Notes: a model not told the origin generated them from the sequence alone. 59,277 nt of DNA from Mycobacterium sp. (GCF_025965855.1 NZ_JAOPWB010000150.1:1-59277); one strand, 5' to 3'; positions 49,749 to 59,277 are shown, counted from the stretch's first letter. Made by a program: numbers and translations.

Positions 49749-50801
49749 CTAGCGTGCCGACGCCTGATCGGCGACGCTTTCCCTTAACGCCAGCAGACTC
49801 TTACCGGTCTCGGCCACCGTAACGGCGGCAGAACGCGGTTGCCAGCCAAGCACTTTGGTGGCCTTCTCGGCTGACACCGCCTTAGGAGGGCCTAGCAGGT
49901 CGGCGAACGTACCCAGTGCTGGGACGAAACGTCCCACGGTACGCACCAACCAGTCCGGCACCTCTCGCGTTGGAATCCGCGCCTCGCCGTCGCCCAACGC
50001 GGCGCGCAGGATCGCGGCGATCTCAAGCAATTTCAGTGGCTGACCGGCCGATGCCAAGAACCGTTGCCCCGCCGCCCCTGGTTCCAGCATGGCCCGTAGA
50101 TGCAGATCGGCAACGTCACGCACGTCGACGACGGCGAATGACGCCCGCGGCAGCAGCGGCGGTTTGCCTTGCATAAGCATCTGGATTAGGCCGAGAGAGG
50201 TGGGCAGGTCCGGCCCGAGGGCCGGCCCGAAGATGCCGACAGGGTTCACCACCGACAGTCCCAGGCCGACCGACGGGTCCGCGACGAAATCCCATGCCGC
50301 CCGCTCCGCAAGCGTCTTGCTCTTGACGTACGGCGTCACATCACCCGTCGGGTCGGTCCAGTCGGTTTCGTCGTACGGAAGCCCTGACGGCTTCGGGCTG
50401 TAGCCGATCGCGGCGAACGAAGACGTCAGCACCACGCGCCGCGCCCCAGCGTCATTGGCAGCCCGCAACACCCGCAGCGTGCCTTCGCGTGCGGGCACGA
50501 CGAGGTCGTCCGCGTTCCGCGGTTGCTGCGGCGGAAACGGCGACGCCACGTGCAGCACATATTCGCAGCCGGCAACCGCGGGCGGCCATCCGTCATCGAT
50601 CGTGAGATCGGCGGTCACAAAAGACAGTTGTGTCGTGTCGGCGCCCGCGCGCTCCAGCGTTGTGCGCACCTCTGGCGCACGGTCGAGCGACCGGACAGTG
50701 GTGCGTACCCAATATCCCTCGTTGAGTAGCCGCAGAATGATATGTGTGGCAAGGAATCCGGAGCCGCCGGTGATCAACACCGGCGCGGTGGTGTCATGCA
50801 T
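49749..50801 (-). CDS. NAD(P)-dependent epimerase/aldehyde-reductase-like extended SDR
   Basis: A 350-residue extended SDR. VLITGGSGFLATHIILRLLN is the cofactor motif, HVASPFP follows beta-4, the catalytic Ser lies in VLTSSFAAIGY and the Tyr/Lys pair in YVKSKTLAER. The insertion pattern resembles dihydroflavonol-4-reductase/aldehyde reductases rather than sugar epimerases. It probably reduces a carbonyl group. ATG at 50801 overlaps the merR stop by eight bases; it is the second gene of the MerR operon. Confidence 0.88.
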   Translation of the reverse strand: MHDTTAPVLITGGSGFLATHIILRLLNEGYWVRTTVRSLDRAPEVRTTLERAGADTTQLSFVTADLTIDDGWPPAVAGCEYVLHVASPFPPQQPRNADDLVVPAREGTLRVLRAANDAGARRVVLTSSFAAIGYSPKPSGLPYDETDWTDPTGDVTPYVKSKTLAERAAWDFVADPSVGLGLSVVNPVGIFGPALGPDLPTSLGLIQMLMQGKPPLLPRASFAVVDVRDVADLHLRAMLEPGAAGQRFLASAGQPLKLLEIAAILRAALGDGEARIPTREVPDWLVRTVGRFVPALGTFADLLGPPKAVSAEKATKVLGWQPRSAAVTVAETGKSLLALRESVADQASAR

Positions 50802-51267
50802 GGCGTACGTCCGCCTCTTCTCTCAACAACTGGGCGGCAAGTTCGATCACCGTCGCACTGATGGCCGCCTCCGCGGCGGCGTCGCCCTGTTCCCTGGCGG
50901 CCCAGAGCTCGGCCTTGGCCGACACGTACCGCTCGCGCAGTCGCAGCCGGGCGATCTCACCCCGAAGCCGATCCGCATGGCCCGCGAAGAGCTCTCGCTG
51001 GTCCGCCGCCGCGATCAAGCCGCGCCGCATGTTGGCGACATAGGTGCGCATGTCCTGCACCGACATTCCAGTGCCGCGTAGACAGCTCAGCGCTTCGATG
51101 GCGGCGACGAGATCGGGCGGATAGCGGCGATGACCACTGCTCTCGTCACGGGGGACCGCGCCGATTAGCCCAATTCGCTCGTAATATCGCAGCGCGGACT
51201 CCGCCAGTCCGGTGTGCCGTGACACCTGCTGGATGGTGAGGTCCGAATGCTCGGCGATGATGCTCAT
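50794..51267 (-). CDS. MerR-family transcriptional regulator
   Basis: A 157-residue MerR protein. LTIQQVSRHTGLAESALRYY, then ERIGLIGAVPRDESSGHRRY is the winged helix, CLRGTGMSVQDMRTYV follows, and a coiled-coil dimerisation helix rich in Arg/Glu completes it. No metal-binding cysteine pair is seen, so it belongs to the small-molecule/NmlR-like side of the family. ATG at 51267. The promoter just upstream has a 19-bp spacer with an 18-bp perfect palindrome, the classical MerR arrangement, so it very likely regulates its own operon (epimerase, MaoC, PucR). Confidence 0.9.
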   Translation of the reverse strand: MSIIAEHSDLTIQQVSRHTGLAESALRYYERIGLIGAVPRDESSGHRRYPPDLVAAIEALSCLRGTGMSVQDMRTYVANMRRGLIAAADQRELFAGHADRLRGEIARLRLRERYVSAKAELWAAREQGDAAAEAAISATVIELAAQLLREEADVRHA

Positions 51268-51273
51268 GCCACC

Positions 51274-51304
51274 ACTATCCCGAACTTGAAGCGCTTCAAG
51301 TCAA
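51274..51304 (-). promoter_or_regulatory. MerR-type promoter and operator
   Basis: On the minus strand TTGACT (-35, 51299-51304) and GATAGT (-10, 51274-51279) are separated by 19 bases, longer than the usual 17. The perfect palindrome ACTTGAAGCGCTTCAAGT (51284-51301) fills the spacer. MerR activators untwist such promoters. The merR start is seven bases beyond the -10. Confidence 0.83.
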
Positions 51305-51639
51305 GGCGTGGTCAGTCACACTTACACGCTGATCTCCGCGTACTCGGATCAGAATCAAACGCTAGCGCAGCTAGACACCATGCAGTCAGACTGGAGATCT
51401 ACGCAGCGAAGCCAGCGGTGTCGACGAAGTCGATGTCGCCGTACCGCGACTGCTCGCTGCGTGATTTCTGCATTTTCATCGCTTCTCATCATTGACCAAT
51501 CCAATCCAATCCAATCCAATCCCACCCAACCACAATACTTTTGGATACCCATACAACTCTCGTTCGCCAACTGCCGCGCCCCGACCTCTAGCTGAATATC
51601 AGTTCCAGCAACAACTTTCGCTCACCCACATTTCTGCAC
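51305..51639. other. gene-free stretch with CCAAT tandem repeat
   Basis: No gene recognised between the MerR promoter and the integrase remnant. It contains five exact tandem copies of CCAAT at 51496-51520. The sequence is AT-richer than its surroundings and is probably mobile-element debris. Confidence 0.5.
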
Positions 51640-52204
<565 letters not shown>

Positions 52205-52484
52205 TTGGTCGGCCGAGACCGCGTCTGCGACAATAACAGGCCTTCTGTCGCGGAACGAAATCCCTGGCTTCGATCCAGTTTAGATGCTGCGCGGCGGAGG
52301 GTCTTCCGGCGTTTGCGGGCGCCGCGAAGCTGGCCTAGGGTCACTGGCCGGTGTCAAAATCGCCGAACCGGCGGGCGGCTCGCGCGATGTGCACCTGTGA
52401 GCGGCGACAACGCTCTAAAATGCTCGCAATTATTCACGGTCAGCGGTGACCGACGCAATCCGGAGTGATGTGGAAGGTCACTTG
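52205..52484. other. tRNA-Lys/ldtB intergenic region
   Basis: About 280 bases with no gene seen. It must contain the promoters of tRNA-Lys (minus) and ldtB (plus), but I identify no clear boxes. GGAAGG at 52471-52476 serves as ribosome-binding site for ldtB. Confidence 0.4.
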
Positions 52485-53681
52485 ATGATGCCTTTGCGGA
52501 GAAGCCGATCGTGGCTGGCTGCTGGCATGATTATGTTTGCTGTGGTCGGAGTGGCCTGTGGCGGCGGCCATACCGCCGCGCCGGCGAAGGTCATCTTCGA
52601 CAAGGGCACGCCGTTTGCCGATCTGCTCGTCCCCAAGCTGACCTCCTCGGTGAGCGACGGCGCCGTCGGCGTCACCGTGGATGCGCCGGTGACCGTGAGC
52701 GTTGCCGACGGCGTGCTCGGGTCGGTCACCATGGTCAACGAGAACGGCAGGACGATCAACGGTCAGCTCAGCCCCGACGGGCTGCGCTGGTCGACGACCG
52801 GACAGCTGGGCTACAACAGGCGCTACACGCTGAATGTGAAGGCGCTGGGGCTCGGTGGGGCCGCGACCCGGCAAATGACCTTCCAGACGAGTTCACCGGC
52901 CCATCTGACGATGCCGTATGTGAACCCCGGCGACGGCGAGGTGGTCGGCATCGGTGAGCCGGTGGCGATCCGCTTCGACGAGAACATCGCGAACCGCGCC
53001 GCGGCGCAGAAGGCGATCGTCATCACCACCAACCCTCCCGTCGAGGGCGCGTTCTATTGGCTGAACAATCGCGAGGTGCGTTGGCGCCCAGAGCATTTCT
53101 GGAAGCCGGGCACGGCCGTTGATGTGGCGGTCAACACCTACGGTGCCGACCTGGGCGACGGGATGTTCGGCGAGGACAACGTCAAGACGCATTTCACCAT
53201 CGGCGATGAGGTCATCTCGACGGCTGACGACACCAACAAGATGGTGACCGTGCGGGTCAACGGCGAAGTCGTCAAGACGATGCCGACCTCGATGGGCAAG
53301 GACAGCACCCCCACGGCCAACGGCTTTTACATCGTCGGTGGGCGGTTCAAGCACATCATCATGGACTCCTCGACTTACGGGGTGCCGGTCAACTCGCCCA
53401 ACGGGTATCGCACCGATGTCAACTGGGCCACGCAGATTTCGTACAGCGGCGTCTACGTGCATTCCGCGCCCTGGTCGGTCGGCGCCCAGGGCCACACGAA
53501 TACCAGCCATGGGTGCCTGAATGTGAGCCCCAGCAACGCGGAGTGGTTTTACGACCACAGCAAGAGCGGCGACATCGTCGAGGTCGTCCACACCGTGGGG
53601 TCGACGCTGCCGGGCACCGAGGGGCTCGGCGATTGGAACGTCCCCTGGCCGGTGTGGAAGGCCGGCAACGCCAACACCTAG
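52485..53681 (+). CDS. ldtB: L,D-transpeptidase 2 (LdtMt2 orthologue)
   Basis: A 398-residue lipoprotein that makes 3-3 cross-links in peptidoglycan. N-terminal signal with lipobox ([19 protein letters not shown]), two Ig-like domains (about residues 45-135 and 140-240; [40 protein letters not shown]) and the YkuD catalytic domain with [19 protein letters not shown] and the active-site motif [13 protein letters not shown]. The protein closely matches M. tuberculosis LdtMt2 (Rv2518c) along its length. ATG at 52485 is preferred, as GGAAGG lies upstream; a GTG at 52446 would extend it by 13 residues. Confidence 0.96.
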   Translation: MMPLRRSRSWLAAGMIMFAVVGVACGGGHTAAPAKVIFDKGTPFADLLVPKLTSSVSDGAVGVTVDAPVTVSVADGVLGSVTMVNENGRTINGQLSPDGLRWSTTGQLGYNRRYTLNVKALGLGGAATRQMTFQTSSPAHLTMPYVNPGDGEVVGIGEPVAIRFDENIANRAAAQKAIVITTNPPVEGAFYWLNNREVRWRPEHFWKPGTAVDVAVNTYGADLGDGMFGEDNVKTHFTIGDEVISTADDTNKMVTVRVNGEVVKTMPTSMGKDSTPTANGFYIVGGRFKHIIMDSSTYGVPVNSPNGYRTDVNWATQISYSGVYVHSAPWSVGAQGHTNTSHGCLNVSPSNAEWFYDHSKSGDIVEVVHTVGSTLPGTEGLGDWNVPWPVWKAGNANT

Positions 53682-53768
53682 CTCGCCGTCCACCTTCGGC
53701 GGCTGAGCAATGCGTCGGTTACGTTTCATTCATTCGTCTGCGGCCTGAACGTTGTAGGGTGCCGGGGC

Positions 53769-54059
53769 ATGAACACCCCTTCTCCCGGGCCCGGTTGGTG
53801 GCTGGCGTCAGACGGCAAGTGGTATCCGCAGAAGTGGGAGACCACCTTCGTCCATTACACAAACGAGTCGCTGCCGGCCGTGATCGAAGAGGCGCGTCGT
53901 CAGTCGAAGGCCTACGGAGAACAGGGGTGGGAGATCGTGGGCTCCTCGGTGCAACGGGCTCAGGTCGCCCACCGCTTCAGCGATTACGGCAAGGACGGCG
54001 ACCACTATTTCGAGTGGAGCATCGTCTGCACCCTGAAACGGCCCCTCGCGCCGGGATAG
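53769..54059 (+). CDS. small hypothetical protein with a GWW..DGKWYP motif
   Basis: A 96-residue protein. The start PGPGWWLASDGKWYPQKWE resembles the short WW-like/DUF2510 motif of actinobacterial proteins. The remainder (ETTFVHYTNESLPAVIEEAR, GEQGWEIVGSSVQ) resembles a DUF4177-like small domain. No transmembrane segment. Function unknown. ATG at 53769 is the only plausible start. It lies between ldtB and the tRNA-His terminator. Confidence 0.65.
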   Translation: MNTPSPGPGWWLASDGKWYPQKWETTFVHYTNESLPAVIEEARRQSKAYGEQGWEIVGSSVQRAQVAHRFSDYGKDGDHYFEWSIVCTLKRPLAPG

Positions 54060-54079
54060 ACGCGCCGGGGTGCTCAAAG

Positions 54080-54112
54080 TAAAAGGCCAGAGGGCGAAAC
54101 ATCCTCTGGCCT
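54080..54112 (-). terminator. rho-independent terminator after tRNA-His
   Basis: A perfect 10-bp stem (AGGCCAGAGG/CCTCTGGCCT, 54084-54093 and 54103-54112) with a 9-base loop, followed on the minus strand by TTTTACTTT. It starts three bases past the encoded CCA of tRNA-His, so it terminates that transcript. Confidence 0.85.
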
Positions 54113-54114
54113 GT

Positions 54115-54191
54115 TGGGGTGAGTGACGGGGCTCGAACCCGCGACTTCCAGGATCACAACCTGGTGCTCTACCAACTGAACTACACTCACC
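54115..54191 (-). tRNA. tRNA-His (anticodon GTG)
   Basis: Minus-strand cloverleaf with the extra 5' G(-1) of tRNA-His, acceptor GTGAGTG/CACTCAC, discriminator C and encoded CCA, D arm AGTTCAGTTGGTAGAGC, anticodon loop TTGTGAT (anticodon GTG) and T loop GGTTCGAGCC. It lies between orn and the terminator, probably transcribed after orn. Confidence 0.96.
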
Positions 54192-54243
54192 ATGGCCGCG
54201 GGCCGGCGTCCGGATCGGAGCCAACGAGCGGCGACCATCGATA

Positions 54244-54891
54244 CTAGCCGCTCGGTGGCTCGGTCTCCGAATCGATTGTTCGAGTTGCGTTCTCTCCGTC
54301 TTGAAGATCGGCGACCACCGTCTCAATTTCGCTGGTAGACGGCCCCGGCACGGGCACGAACACGGTCCGGCGGTAGTACTGCAGTTCTCGGATGGATTCA
54401 TGGATGTCGGCCAGCGCCCGATGCGTGAGCCCCTTGGCGGGCTGACCGTAGTAAATGCGTGGATACCAGCGGCGGCACAGCTCCTTGATCGAGCTGACGT
54501 CGATCATCCGGTAATGCAGGTAGGAGTCCAGCTTTGGCATGTCGCGGGTGATGAACGAGCGATCCGTGGCGATCGAGTTGCCCGCCAGCGGCGCCGTCTT
54601 GGGTTGCTTGACGTGCGTGGTGACGTAGTCCAGCACCATCGCCTGGGCCGTCGCCAGGTCGACGGTGGAGGCCCTGACCTCGTCGATGAGCCCCGAGCGG
54701 GAGTGCATTTCGGTGACCACGTCGATCATCGACGAGAGCGCGGCGTCGTCGGCGTGGATCACCACATCGACCCCCTCGCCGAGAACGTTCAGCTCGGCGT
54801 CGGTGACGAGCACTGCGATTTCGATCAACTTGTCCGAGCCCAGATCGAGCCCGGTCATCTCGCAGTCGATCCACACCAATTCGTCGCGCAC
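54244..54891 (-). CDS. orn: oligoribonuclease
   Basis: A 215-residue DEDDh exonuclease that degrades 2-5-nt RNA and pGpG/pApA to nucleotides. The metal ligands are seen in [11 protein letters not shown], in [15 protein letters not shown] and in [11 protein letters not shown], with the substrate-stacking region [11 protein letters not shown] before the last. GTG at 54891 starts [10 protein letters not shown]. The C-terminal 25 residues are an acidic tail. It is the Rv2511 orthologue, with tRNA-His downstream in the same direction as in M. tuberculosis. Confidence 0.96.
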   Translation of the reverse strand: MRDELVWIDCEMTGLDLGSDKLIEIAVLVTDAELNVLGEGVDVVIHADDAALSSMIDVVTEMHSRSGLIDEVRASTVDLATAQAMVLDYVTTHVKQPKTAPLAGNSIATDRSFITRDMPKLDSYLHYRMIDVSSIKELCRRWYPRIYYGQPAKGLTHRALADIHESIRELQYYRRTVFVPVPGPSTSEIETVVADLQDGENATRTIDSETEPPSG

Positions 54892-55006
54892 AGCGCCCAG
54901 CGTATGCGTGCGTCAGCCCTCCGCGGGCCCTGCCCCCGCCTGCCCTCGGCAAGTAGGGTGAGGTTGCGCAAGTGCAGGGGGCGACCGGGAAGAGGGGCGC
55001 GGCACG

Positions 55007-56569
55007 ATGACCATCGAATCAGCGGCGACACCCGCGCAGCGGATCGCCAACGGCTATGCCGTCCAAGGCCAGGCGCTGGAATTGGGCACGGTCGTCGTCG
55101 ACGGCGCGGCGGACCCGACCGCACAGATTCGCATCCCGCTGGCCACCATCAACCGCCACGGTCTGGTGGCCGGGGCGACGGGAACCGGCAAGACCAAGAC
55201 GCTGCAACTGATTGCCGAACAGCTCAGCGCCGCGGGCGTGGCGGTGCTGATGGCCGACGTGAAGGGGGACCTGTCCGGTCTGGCCCGGCCCGGAGAGGGC
55301 GACGACAAGACGGCCGCGCGCGCGAAGGACACCGGGGACGACTGGGAGCCCACGGGATTCCCGGTCGAATTTTTGTCGCTGGGCACCGGCGGAGTGGGCG
55401 TGCCGGTGCGCGCCACCGTTGCCAGCTTCGGCCCGGTTCTATTGTCGAAAGTGTTGGGGCTCAACGCTACTCAAGAGTCGACGCTGGGGCTGATATTCCA
55501 TTGGGCCAACGAAGCCAACCGCCCGCTGGTCTCCCTGAGCGATCTGCGCGCTGTCATCAGCCACCTGACGAGCGACGCTGGCAAGGCCGACCTGAAAGAC
55601 CTGGGCGGAGTGTCGTCGACGACGGCGGGCGTCATCCTGCGGGCGCTGGTGAATCTCGCCGGCGAGGGCGGGGACACGTTCTTCGGCGAGCCGAAGCTCG
55701 ATCCGCAGGATCTGCTGCGCATCGACGTCCAGGGGCACGGCATCATCTCGCTGCTCGAGTTCAGCGGTCAGTCGTTGCGCCCGGTCATCTTCTCCACCTT
55801 CCTGATGTGGGTGCTGGCCGATCTGTTTGCGGTCCTGCCCGAGGTCGGTGACATCGACAAGCCCAAGCTGGTCTTCTTTTTCGACGAGGCGCACCTGTTG
55901 TTCGCCGACGCGTCGAAGGCTTTCCTCGACCAGGTCGAGCAAACCGTCAAGCTGATCCGCTCCAAGGGCGTCGGGGTGTTCTTCTGCACCCAGCTGCCCA
56001 CCGATCTGCCCAACGACGTGCTCTCGCAGCTGGGTGCCCGGGTCCAGCACGCGCTGCGGGCCTTTACCCCCGACGACCAGCAGGCGCTGTCCAAGACCGT
56101 GCGGACCTACCCGAAAACCGATGTCTACGACCTGGAGTCGGCGCTGACCTCGCTGGGAATCGGCGAGGCCGTCGTCACCGTGCTGTCCGAAAAGGGTGCG
56201 CCCACACCGGTGGCGTGGACCCGCATGCGGGTGCCCCGGTCGCTGATGGCCTCGATCGGGACCGATGCGATTTCCGCTGCGGCCAAATCGAGTCCGCTGC
56301 AGGCGAAGTACGGCCAAACGGTTCAGCAACCGGCGCAGCCCCCGGAGGCTCCGCAACCCCAACCCGGGCCGCAGCCGCCGAAAGCCCAGTCCGAGTATCC
56401 GCCGGTCCCACCAAATGACCCGGTTCCGCCGATGCCCGAGCCGGCGGAGCCGAAGGGCCCGGCCATGTGGGAGGAAGTGCTGAGTAACCCGACGGTGAAA
56501 AGCGGCATCAACACGGCGATACGTGAAGCGGTCCGCAATCTCTTGGGCACCGGACGCCGCCGGAAGTAA
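55007..56569 (+). CDS. HerA-like ATPase (DUF853), Rv2510c orthologue
   Basis: A 520-residue FtsK-HerA superfamily ATPase. Walker A is AGATGTGKTKT (about residue 55), Walker B KLVFFFDEAH (about 287) and the sensor region CTQLPTDLPNDVLSQLGARV. A Pro/Gln-rich linker (about residues 440-490) precedes a short conserved C-terminal helix. DUF853 proteins are widespread with unknown role; DNA translocation is inferred from the family. ATG at 55007. It is divergent from orn, as Rv2510c is from Rv2511. Confidence 0.88.
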   Translation: MTIESAATPAQRIANGYAVQGQALELGTVVVDGAADPTAQIRIPLATINRHGLVAGATGTGKTKTLQLIAEQLSAAGVAVLMADVKGDLSGLARPGEGDDKTAARAKDTGDDWEPTGFPVEFLSLGTGGVGVPVRATVASFGPVLLSKVLGLNATQESTLGLIFHWANEANRPLVSLSDLRAVISHLTSDAGKADLKDLGGVSSTTAGVILRALVNLAGEGGDTFFGEPKLDPQDLLRIDVQGHGIISLLEFSGQSLRPVIFSTFLMWVLADLFAVLPEVGDIDKPKLVFFFDEAHLLFADASKAFLDQVEQTVKLIRSKGVGVFFCTQLPTDLPNDVLSQLGARVQHALRAFTPDDQQALSKTVRTYPKTDVYDLESALTSLGIGEAVVTVLSEKGAPTPVAWTRMRVPRSLMASIGTDAISAAAKSSPLQAKYGQTVQQPAQPPEAPQPQPGPQPPKAQSEYPPVPPNDPVPPMPEPAEPKGPAMWEEVLSNPTVKSGINTAIREAVRNLLGTGRRRK

Positions 56570-56602
56570 CGGCTACTGTAGACATCCCATGGCCGTAGGT
56601 TG

Positions 56603-57046
56603 TCAAGCGGCGTGGGTGATTTGGCGGTGTGCCCAGGCGGTGTGCTCGTTGTAGTGGGTGTGGTGGCGTAAGCAGCCGTGCAGGATGCCGACGAGTCGGT
56701 TGCCCAGGGCGCGTAGGGCTTGGTGGTGTAGGTCGCCGGCGGCGCGGTAGTGGTCGTAGTAGGCACGGGCTCCTGGGCTGTTCTGCAGCGCGCAGAGGGC
56801 CCGGTGGTCGATGGCGTCGTAGAGACGGCGGTTGCGGACGCGGCGGGCCAGCACGGCGCGTCTCTTGCCCGAGGCGACCGTCAGGGTGATGTTCCGGCAT
56901 AGTTTTTGCGAGACTTGGCGGTGGTGTAGCGGTCGGGGTCATCTCCGAACTCACCGAGCACCCGGGCGCCGAGGATGACACCGTGTCCTGGCAGGGAGAG
57001 GTAGATGTCGGCGTCCGCTTGACCAACGCCCTTCCGTTCGGTCAGC
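56603..57046 (-). pseudogene. IS110-family transposase remnant (C-terminal half)
   Basis: The minus strand encodes the C-terminal Transposase_20 region of an IS110 transposase: ADADIYLSLPGHGVILGARV, LGEFGDDPDRYTTAKSRKNY and AGTSP. After one missing base at about 56881-56886 it continues LTVASGKRRAVLARRVRNRR, GARAYYDHYRAAGDLHHQAL and WAHRQITHAA-stop. The N-terminal DEDD domain is missing, and the upstream end abuts the araC stop. It is inactive and differs at the C-terminus from the remnant at 2411-2812, so it is another element. Confidence 0.75.
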
Positions 57047-58051
57047 TCAGTGTGCAGAGCGCAGGGCTTGGAGTGGTGTTTGGCCGTACGTCGTTTTGTG
57101 CGCGTTTGCGAACCGGCTGAGGTGGGTGAACCCCCAGCGGTGCGCGATCGTGGCGACGGTGCTGTGGGAGGGATCTGCGGACCGCAGATCGCGGTGGGCG
57201 CGGCGGAGCCGGACCACGCGGACGTAGGCCATCGGTGACATGCCCAGGTGACGCTGGAATCCCTCCTGCAGCGTGCGCACGCTGACGTGGCATTGCCTCG
57301 CCACTGTCGAGGTGGTCAGCGGCAGGTGCGGTCCGGCCTCGATGATGTCCATCGCGTCACGGACCGCCGCCGGCCGGCCAGGTTCAGCAGGTGCGGCAAG
57401 TGCTTGGCGATAAGGGTGCTCGGCCACCAGCAACAAGCCGTGGATCAGGCTCTCCACCAACGGCTCCCAGACCACAGCATGGCGCATCACGCTGTCCGGA
57501 CCGTCGAGCTGACGGTGGGCCATCAGCAGTAGCCGTACCCAGCTGTGGGCAGCACCCGCCTCCACCGGCAGTGCTGCGTTGAACGGGATGGAAGAACCTA
57601 CCGGGCTGCCGACCAGTGTCTCGAGTGCTCGCTCGACTGCAACTTGGTCGATCTTCACCGCCAAATGGCGACTGCCGCCGGGCCACCGATCCACCGTCAG
57701 CTCTCCGTCGGGCCGATAAACCGAGGCCACTGCGGGAGTCGAGGTCAGCTGCTGTCCCCGATGCCGCGACTCCAGCCAACCTGTGAGGGGAATACAGACG
57801 TGATAGTCGGCGCGAGTCTCGTCGAAACCGAGTCCAACGTCTGTCTCATAGGTGATGTCGCCCACGGTGATCGGCCCCACACGGGTAACGCGTTGGGTCA
57901 GGCCGAAGCCGTCCGAACGTCCCAGCAGCCTGAGTCGATGCGGGTAGAAGGCAGCTTCGCAGAGGTGAATCGCCCTGTCTGGTGACGTTGTCCGAAACCA
58001 CGGATCCGACTCCGCTACCTGCGGAACGTCACTCATCGCTGTTCCCATCAT
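57047..58051 (-). CDS. AraC-family regulator
   Basis: A 334-residue regulator. The N-terminal ligand/dimer domain is of the AraC-binding-like-domain (PF14525) type (PITVGDITYETDVGL, HVCIPLTGWLESRHRGQQL, VYRPDGELTVDRW). The C-terminal two-HTH domain is seen in TSTVARQCHVSVRTLQEGFQ, LGMSPMAYVRVVRLRRAHR and WGFTHLSRFANAHKTTYGQ. ATG at 58051 has GGGAG seven bases upstream; ATG at 58036 is also possible. Its stop touches an IS110 remnant, so the downstream gene order has been disturbed. The target is possibly the divergent adenylating enzyme across a 430-base gap. Confidence 0.88.
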   Translation of the reverse strand: MMGTAMSDVPQVAESDPWFRTTSPDRAIHLCEAAFYPHRLRLLGRSDGFGLTQRVTRVGPITVGDITYETDVGLGFDETRADYHVCIPLTGWLESRHRGQQLTSTPAVASVYRPDGELTVDRWPGGSRHLAVKIDQVAVERALETLVGSPVGSSIPFNAALPVEAGAAHSWVRLLLMAHRQLDGPDSVMRHAVVWEPLVESLIHGLLLVAEHPYRQALAAPAEPGRPAAVRDAMDIIEAGPHLPLTTSTVARQCHVSVRTLQEGFQRHLGMSPMAYVRVVRLRRAHRDLRSADPSHSTVATIAHRWGFTHLSRFANAHKTTYGQTPLQALRSAH

Positions 58052-58482
58052 TTCGTCACTCCCAACCAACCAGGTCAGTCTGGTGAACCACGAACCACGT
58101 AGCCGATAAGTTCAACTCCGGACACGTCGCTGTCGTGGCTCATAGGGGTCGCAAATTGCCGTCAGCGACGACCATCGGAGCTTCCGGGTGGTTGACGGTG
58201 CCGAAGCGCCGTGCAGGGTGCCCTTCAGGATTGCCTTCCACGGTGCCCACGTCGTTACCGCTGACCCCCATCAACGCTTCCCGCCAGCCCCACTTCGCGC
58301 TACATGCCTGAGGTGACCCGTTGTTTCACAGAGTTGCTGGCGCATCCGCACGCATGACGGACACCCGTGATCACCCATGCGACAGGATGCGACATCCTCC
58401 GCTCAACGCGAATCATTAGCCAAATAGCGCGGCTCGGCCGCGGTCGGGGGCACCCCGCGCCATCCGCAGCCAAAGTGGGGGT
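58052..58482. other. araC/adenylating-enzyme divergent region
   Basis: About 430 bases without a recognisable gene. It should contain the promoters for the AraC-type gene and the plus-strand enzyme at 58483. No clear operator was seen. Confidence 0.4.
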
Positions 58483-59277
58483 ATGCCAGAGCTGAGATCA
58501 CGCGCCCGTGACACCGACTTTTCCCTGATCGATTTGCCCCGCACCGAGCCTATCGACGATCCGCAGGCGTACCTGCAGGCCGTTTTACAGTGGCATTTCG
58601 GGCTGGATACCGGATCGCGCTATTGGCTCAAGCGCGCCGAGGCGCTGGACTTCAACCCGCTGACCGACGTCAAGACGTTCGAGGATCTGTCGCTGTTCCC
58701 CAACATCGTCGACGAGCTGCGCGAAGTCGATGTTCGTGACCTGGTGCCGGCCGGGTATGGGCCCAACCCGCCCATTCCGGCTGTTTACGAGAGCGGTGGT
58801 ACCACCGGTGCACCCAAGCGGGTGATCGTCATGCCCGAGTGGGAGGAACAATTCACGGCGTGGTATGCCGCCGATCTGCTCAAGCAGCCGGGTCTTCGGG
58901 ACAGCGGGTTGCTGATGGTGGGGCCCTCAGGTCCGCATATGTTCGGGCAGATGCAGCGGCGGGTGGCGGTGCTGCTGAATTCGGTGTTGTTCACCATCGA
59001 CCTGGATCCGCGGGGGGTGAAGAAGCTCGTCGCCCGCGGGGCGGTGGATCAGGCCGCGGCCTATGTCGATCACATCATCGAGCAGGCCGGCCACATCCTG
59101 CGCACCCAGGACGTCACCGTGCTCACCACGACGCCACCGCTGCTGGAGGCGATCGCCCGCGACGACGACCTGCTCGACGTGATCAACGGCAAGGTTCTCC
59201 GCATCCAAGGCGGCGGGGCACATTTCGATGAGGACACCCGCGCCATATTGCGAGAAATCTTTCCGAATGCGAAAGTG
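58483..59277 (+). CDS. adenylate-forming enzyme, partial (PaaK/LuxE-like)
   Basis: At least 265 residues, running past the right edge. ATG at 58483 starts MPELRSRARDTDFSLIDLPR. The adenylation P-loop is YESGGTTGAPKRVIV, followed by GPSGPHMFGQM and a second conserved segment VLRIQGGGAHFDEDTRAILR. The layout resembles PaaK/LuxE-type enzymes rather than FadD acyl-CoA ligases. It would activate a carboxylate as an adenylate; acceptor and substrate are unknown. No frame break is seen in the part present. It is divergent from the AraC-type gene. Confidence 0.75.
   Translation, partial: MPELRSRARDTDFSLIDLPRTEPIDDPQAYLQAVLQWHFGLDTGSRYWLKRAEALDFNPLTDVKTFEDLSLFPNIVDELREVDVRDLVPAGYGPNPPIPAVYESGGTTGAPKRVIVMPEWEEQFTAWYAADLLKQPGLRDSGLLMVGPSGPHMFGQMQRRVAVLLNSVLFTIDLDPRGVKKLVARGAVDQAAAYVDHIIEQAGHILRTQDVTVLTTTPPLLEAIARDDDLLDVINGKVLRIQGGGAHFDEDTRAILREIFPNAKV

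Noticed and set aside
51496..51520. CCAAT repeats as a CRISPR-like array
   Set aside because: A 5-bp unit without spacers is a simple tandem repeat; no cas genes are present.

Overview
The window is high-GC actinobacterial DNA from a Mycobacterium, most likely a non-tuberculous slow grower. It holds a 3080-residue type I fatty acid synthase followed by acpS, then an M20 peptidase, bcp, a DUF3618 protein, ldtB, tRNA-Lys, tRNA-His, orn and a HerA-like ATPase. This is the order known in M. tuberculosis from Rv2525c back to Rv2510c. MmpS/MmpL, a perfect mycobacterial SOS box and F420-type enzymes agree. Species is not determined.

Layout. 1-2870: an aldehyde dehydrogenase-like gene, then a short-repeat tract and a scar made of an IS110 remnant joined to a SOS-box-bearing gene start. 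2881-25383: a dense catabolic cluster. It has two acyl-CoA ligases, four acyl-CoA dehydrogenases with 4-bp overlaps, an LLM oxidoreductase, an SDR, a two-domain class III CoA-transferase, a P450 with its ferredoxin, two Rieske oxygenases, a split MaoC hydratase pair, an aldehyde dehydrogenase, NTF2-fold proteins, a CrtC/AttH-like protein and two regulators (GntR, MerR). The genes are read outward from four or five divergent promoters. Two of these carry an almost identical AT-rich 17-mer and two carry weaker versions. The substrate is unknown; the gene set fits oxygenase-initiated, CoA-dependent breakdown of a cyclic or branched compound.

25454-37780 is conserved core: a Tat-exported DUF1906 protein, fas, acpS and an M20 peptidase. 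At 37775-39438 the core is interrupted. The 3' end of bcp is present three times, and the copies bracket two NTF2-fold genes (a limonene-epoxide-hydrolase-like enzyme and a SnoaL-like protein) and a serine-recombinase remnant. 39903-42166 holds a DUF3618 protein and a MarR/phenolic acid decarboxylase divergon over a near-perfect palindrome, followed by a frameshifted esterase.

42189-52171 is a compound genomic island at the 3' end of tRNA-Lys(CTT). Three identical 43-bp direct repeats delimit two tandem units. The first carries mmpS-mmpL. The second carries a MerR-epimerase-MaoC-PucR operon and a truncated tyrosine integrase beside the intact tRNA. 52485-59277 returns to core genes (ldtB, tRNA-His, orn, HerA-like ATPase), then a second IS110 remnant, an AraC regulator and an adenylate-forming enzyme cut by the window edge.

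The main theme is gene capture at the 3' ends of conserved genes, twice in the same neighbourhood (bcp and tRNA-Lys), next to a self-contained, apparently uncharacterised catabolic regulon.
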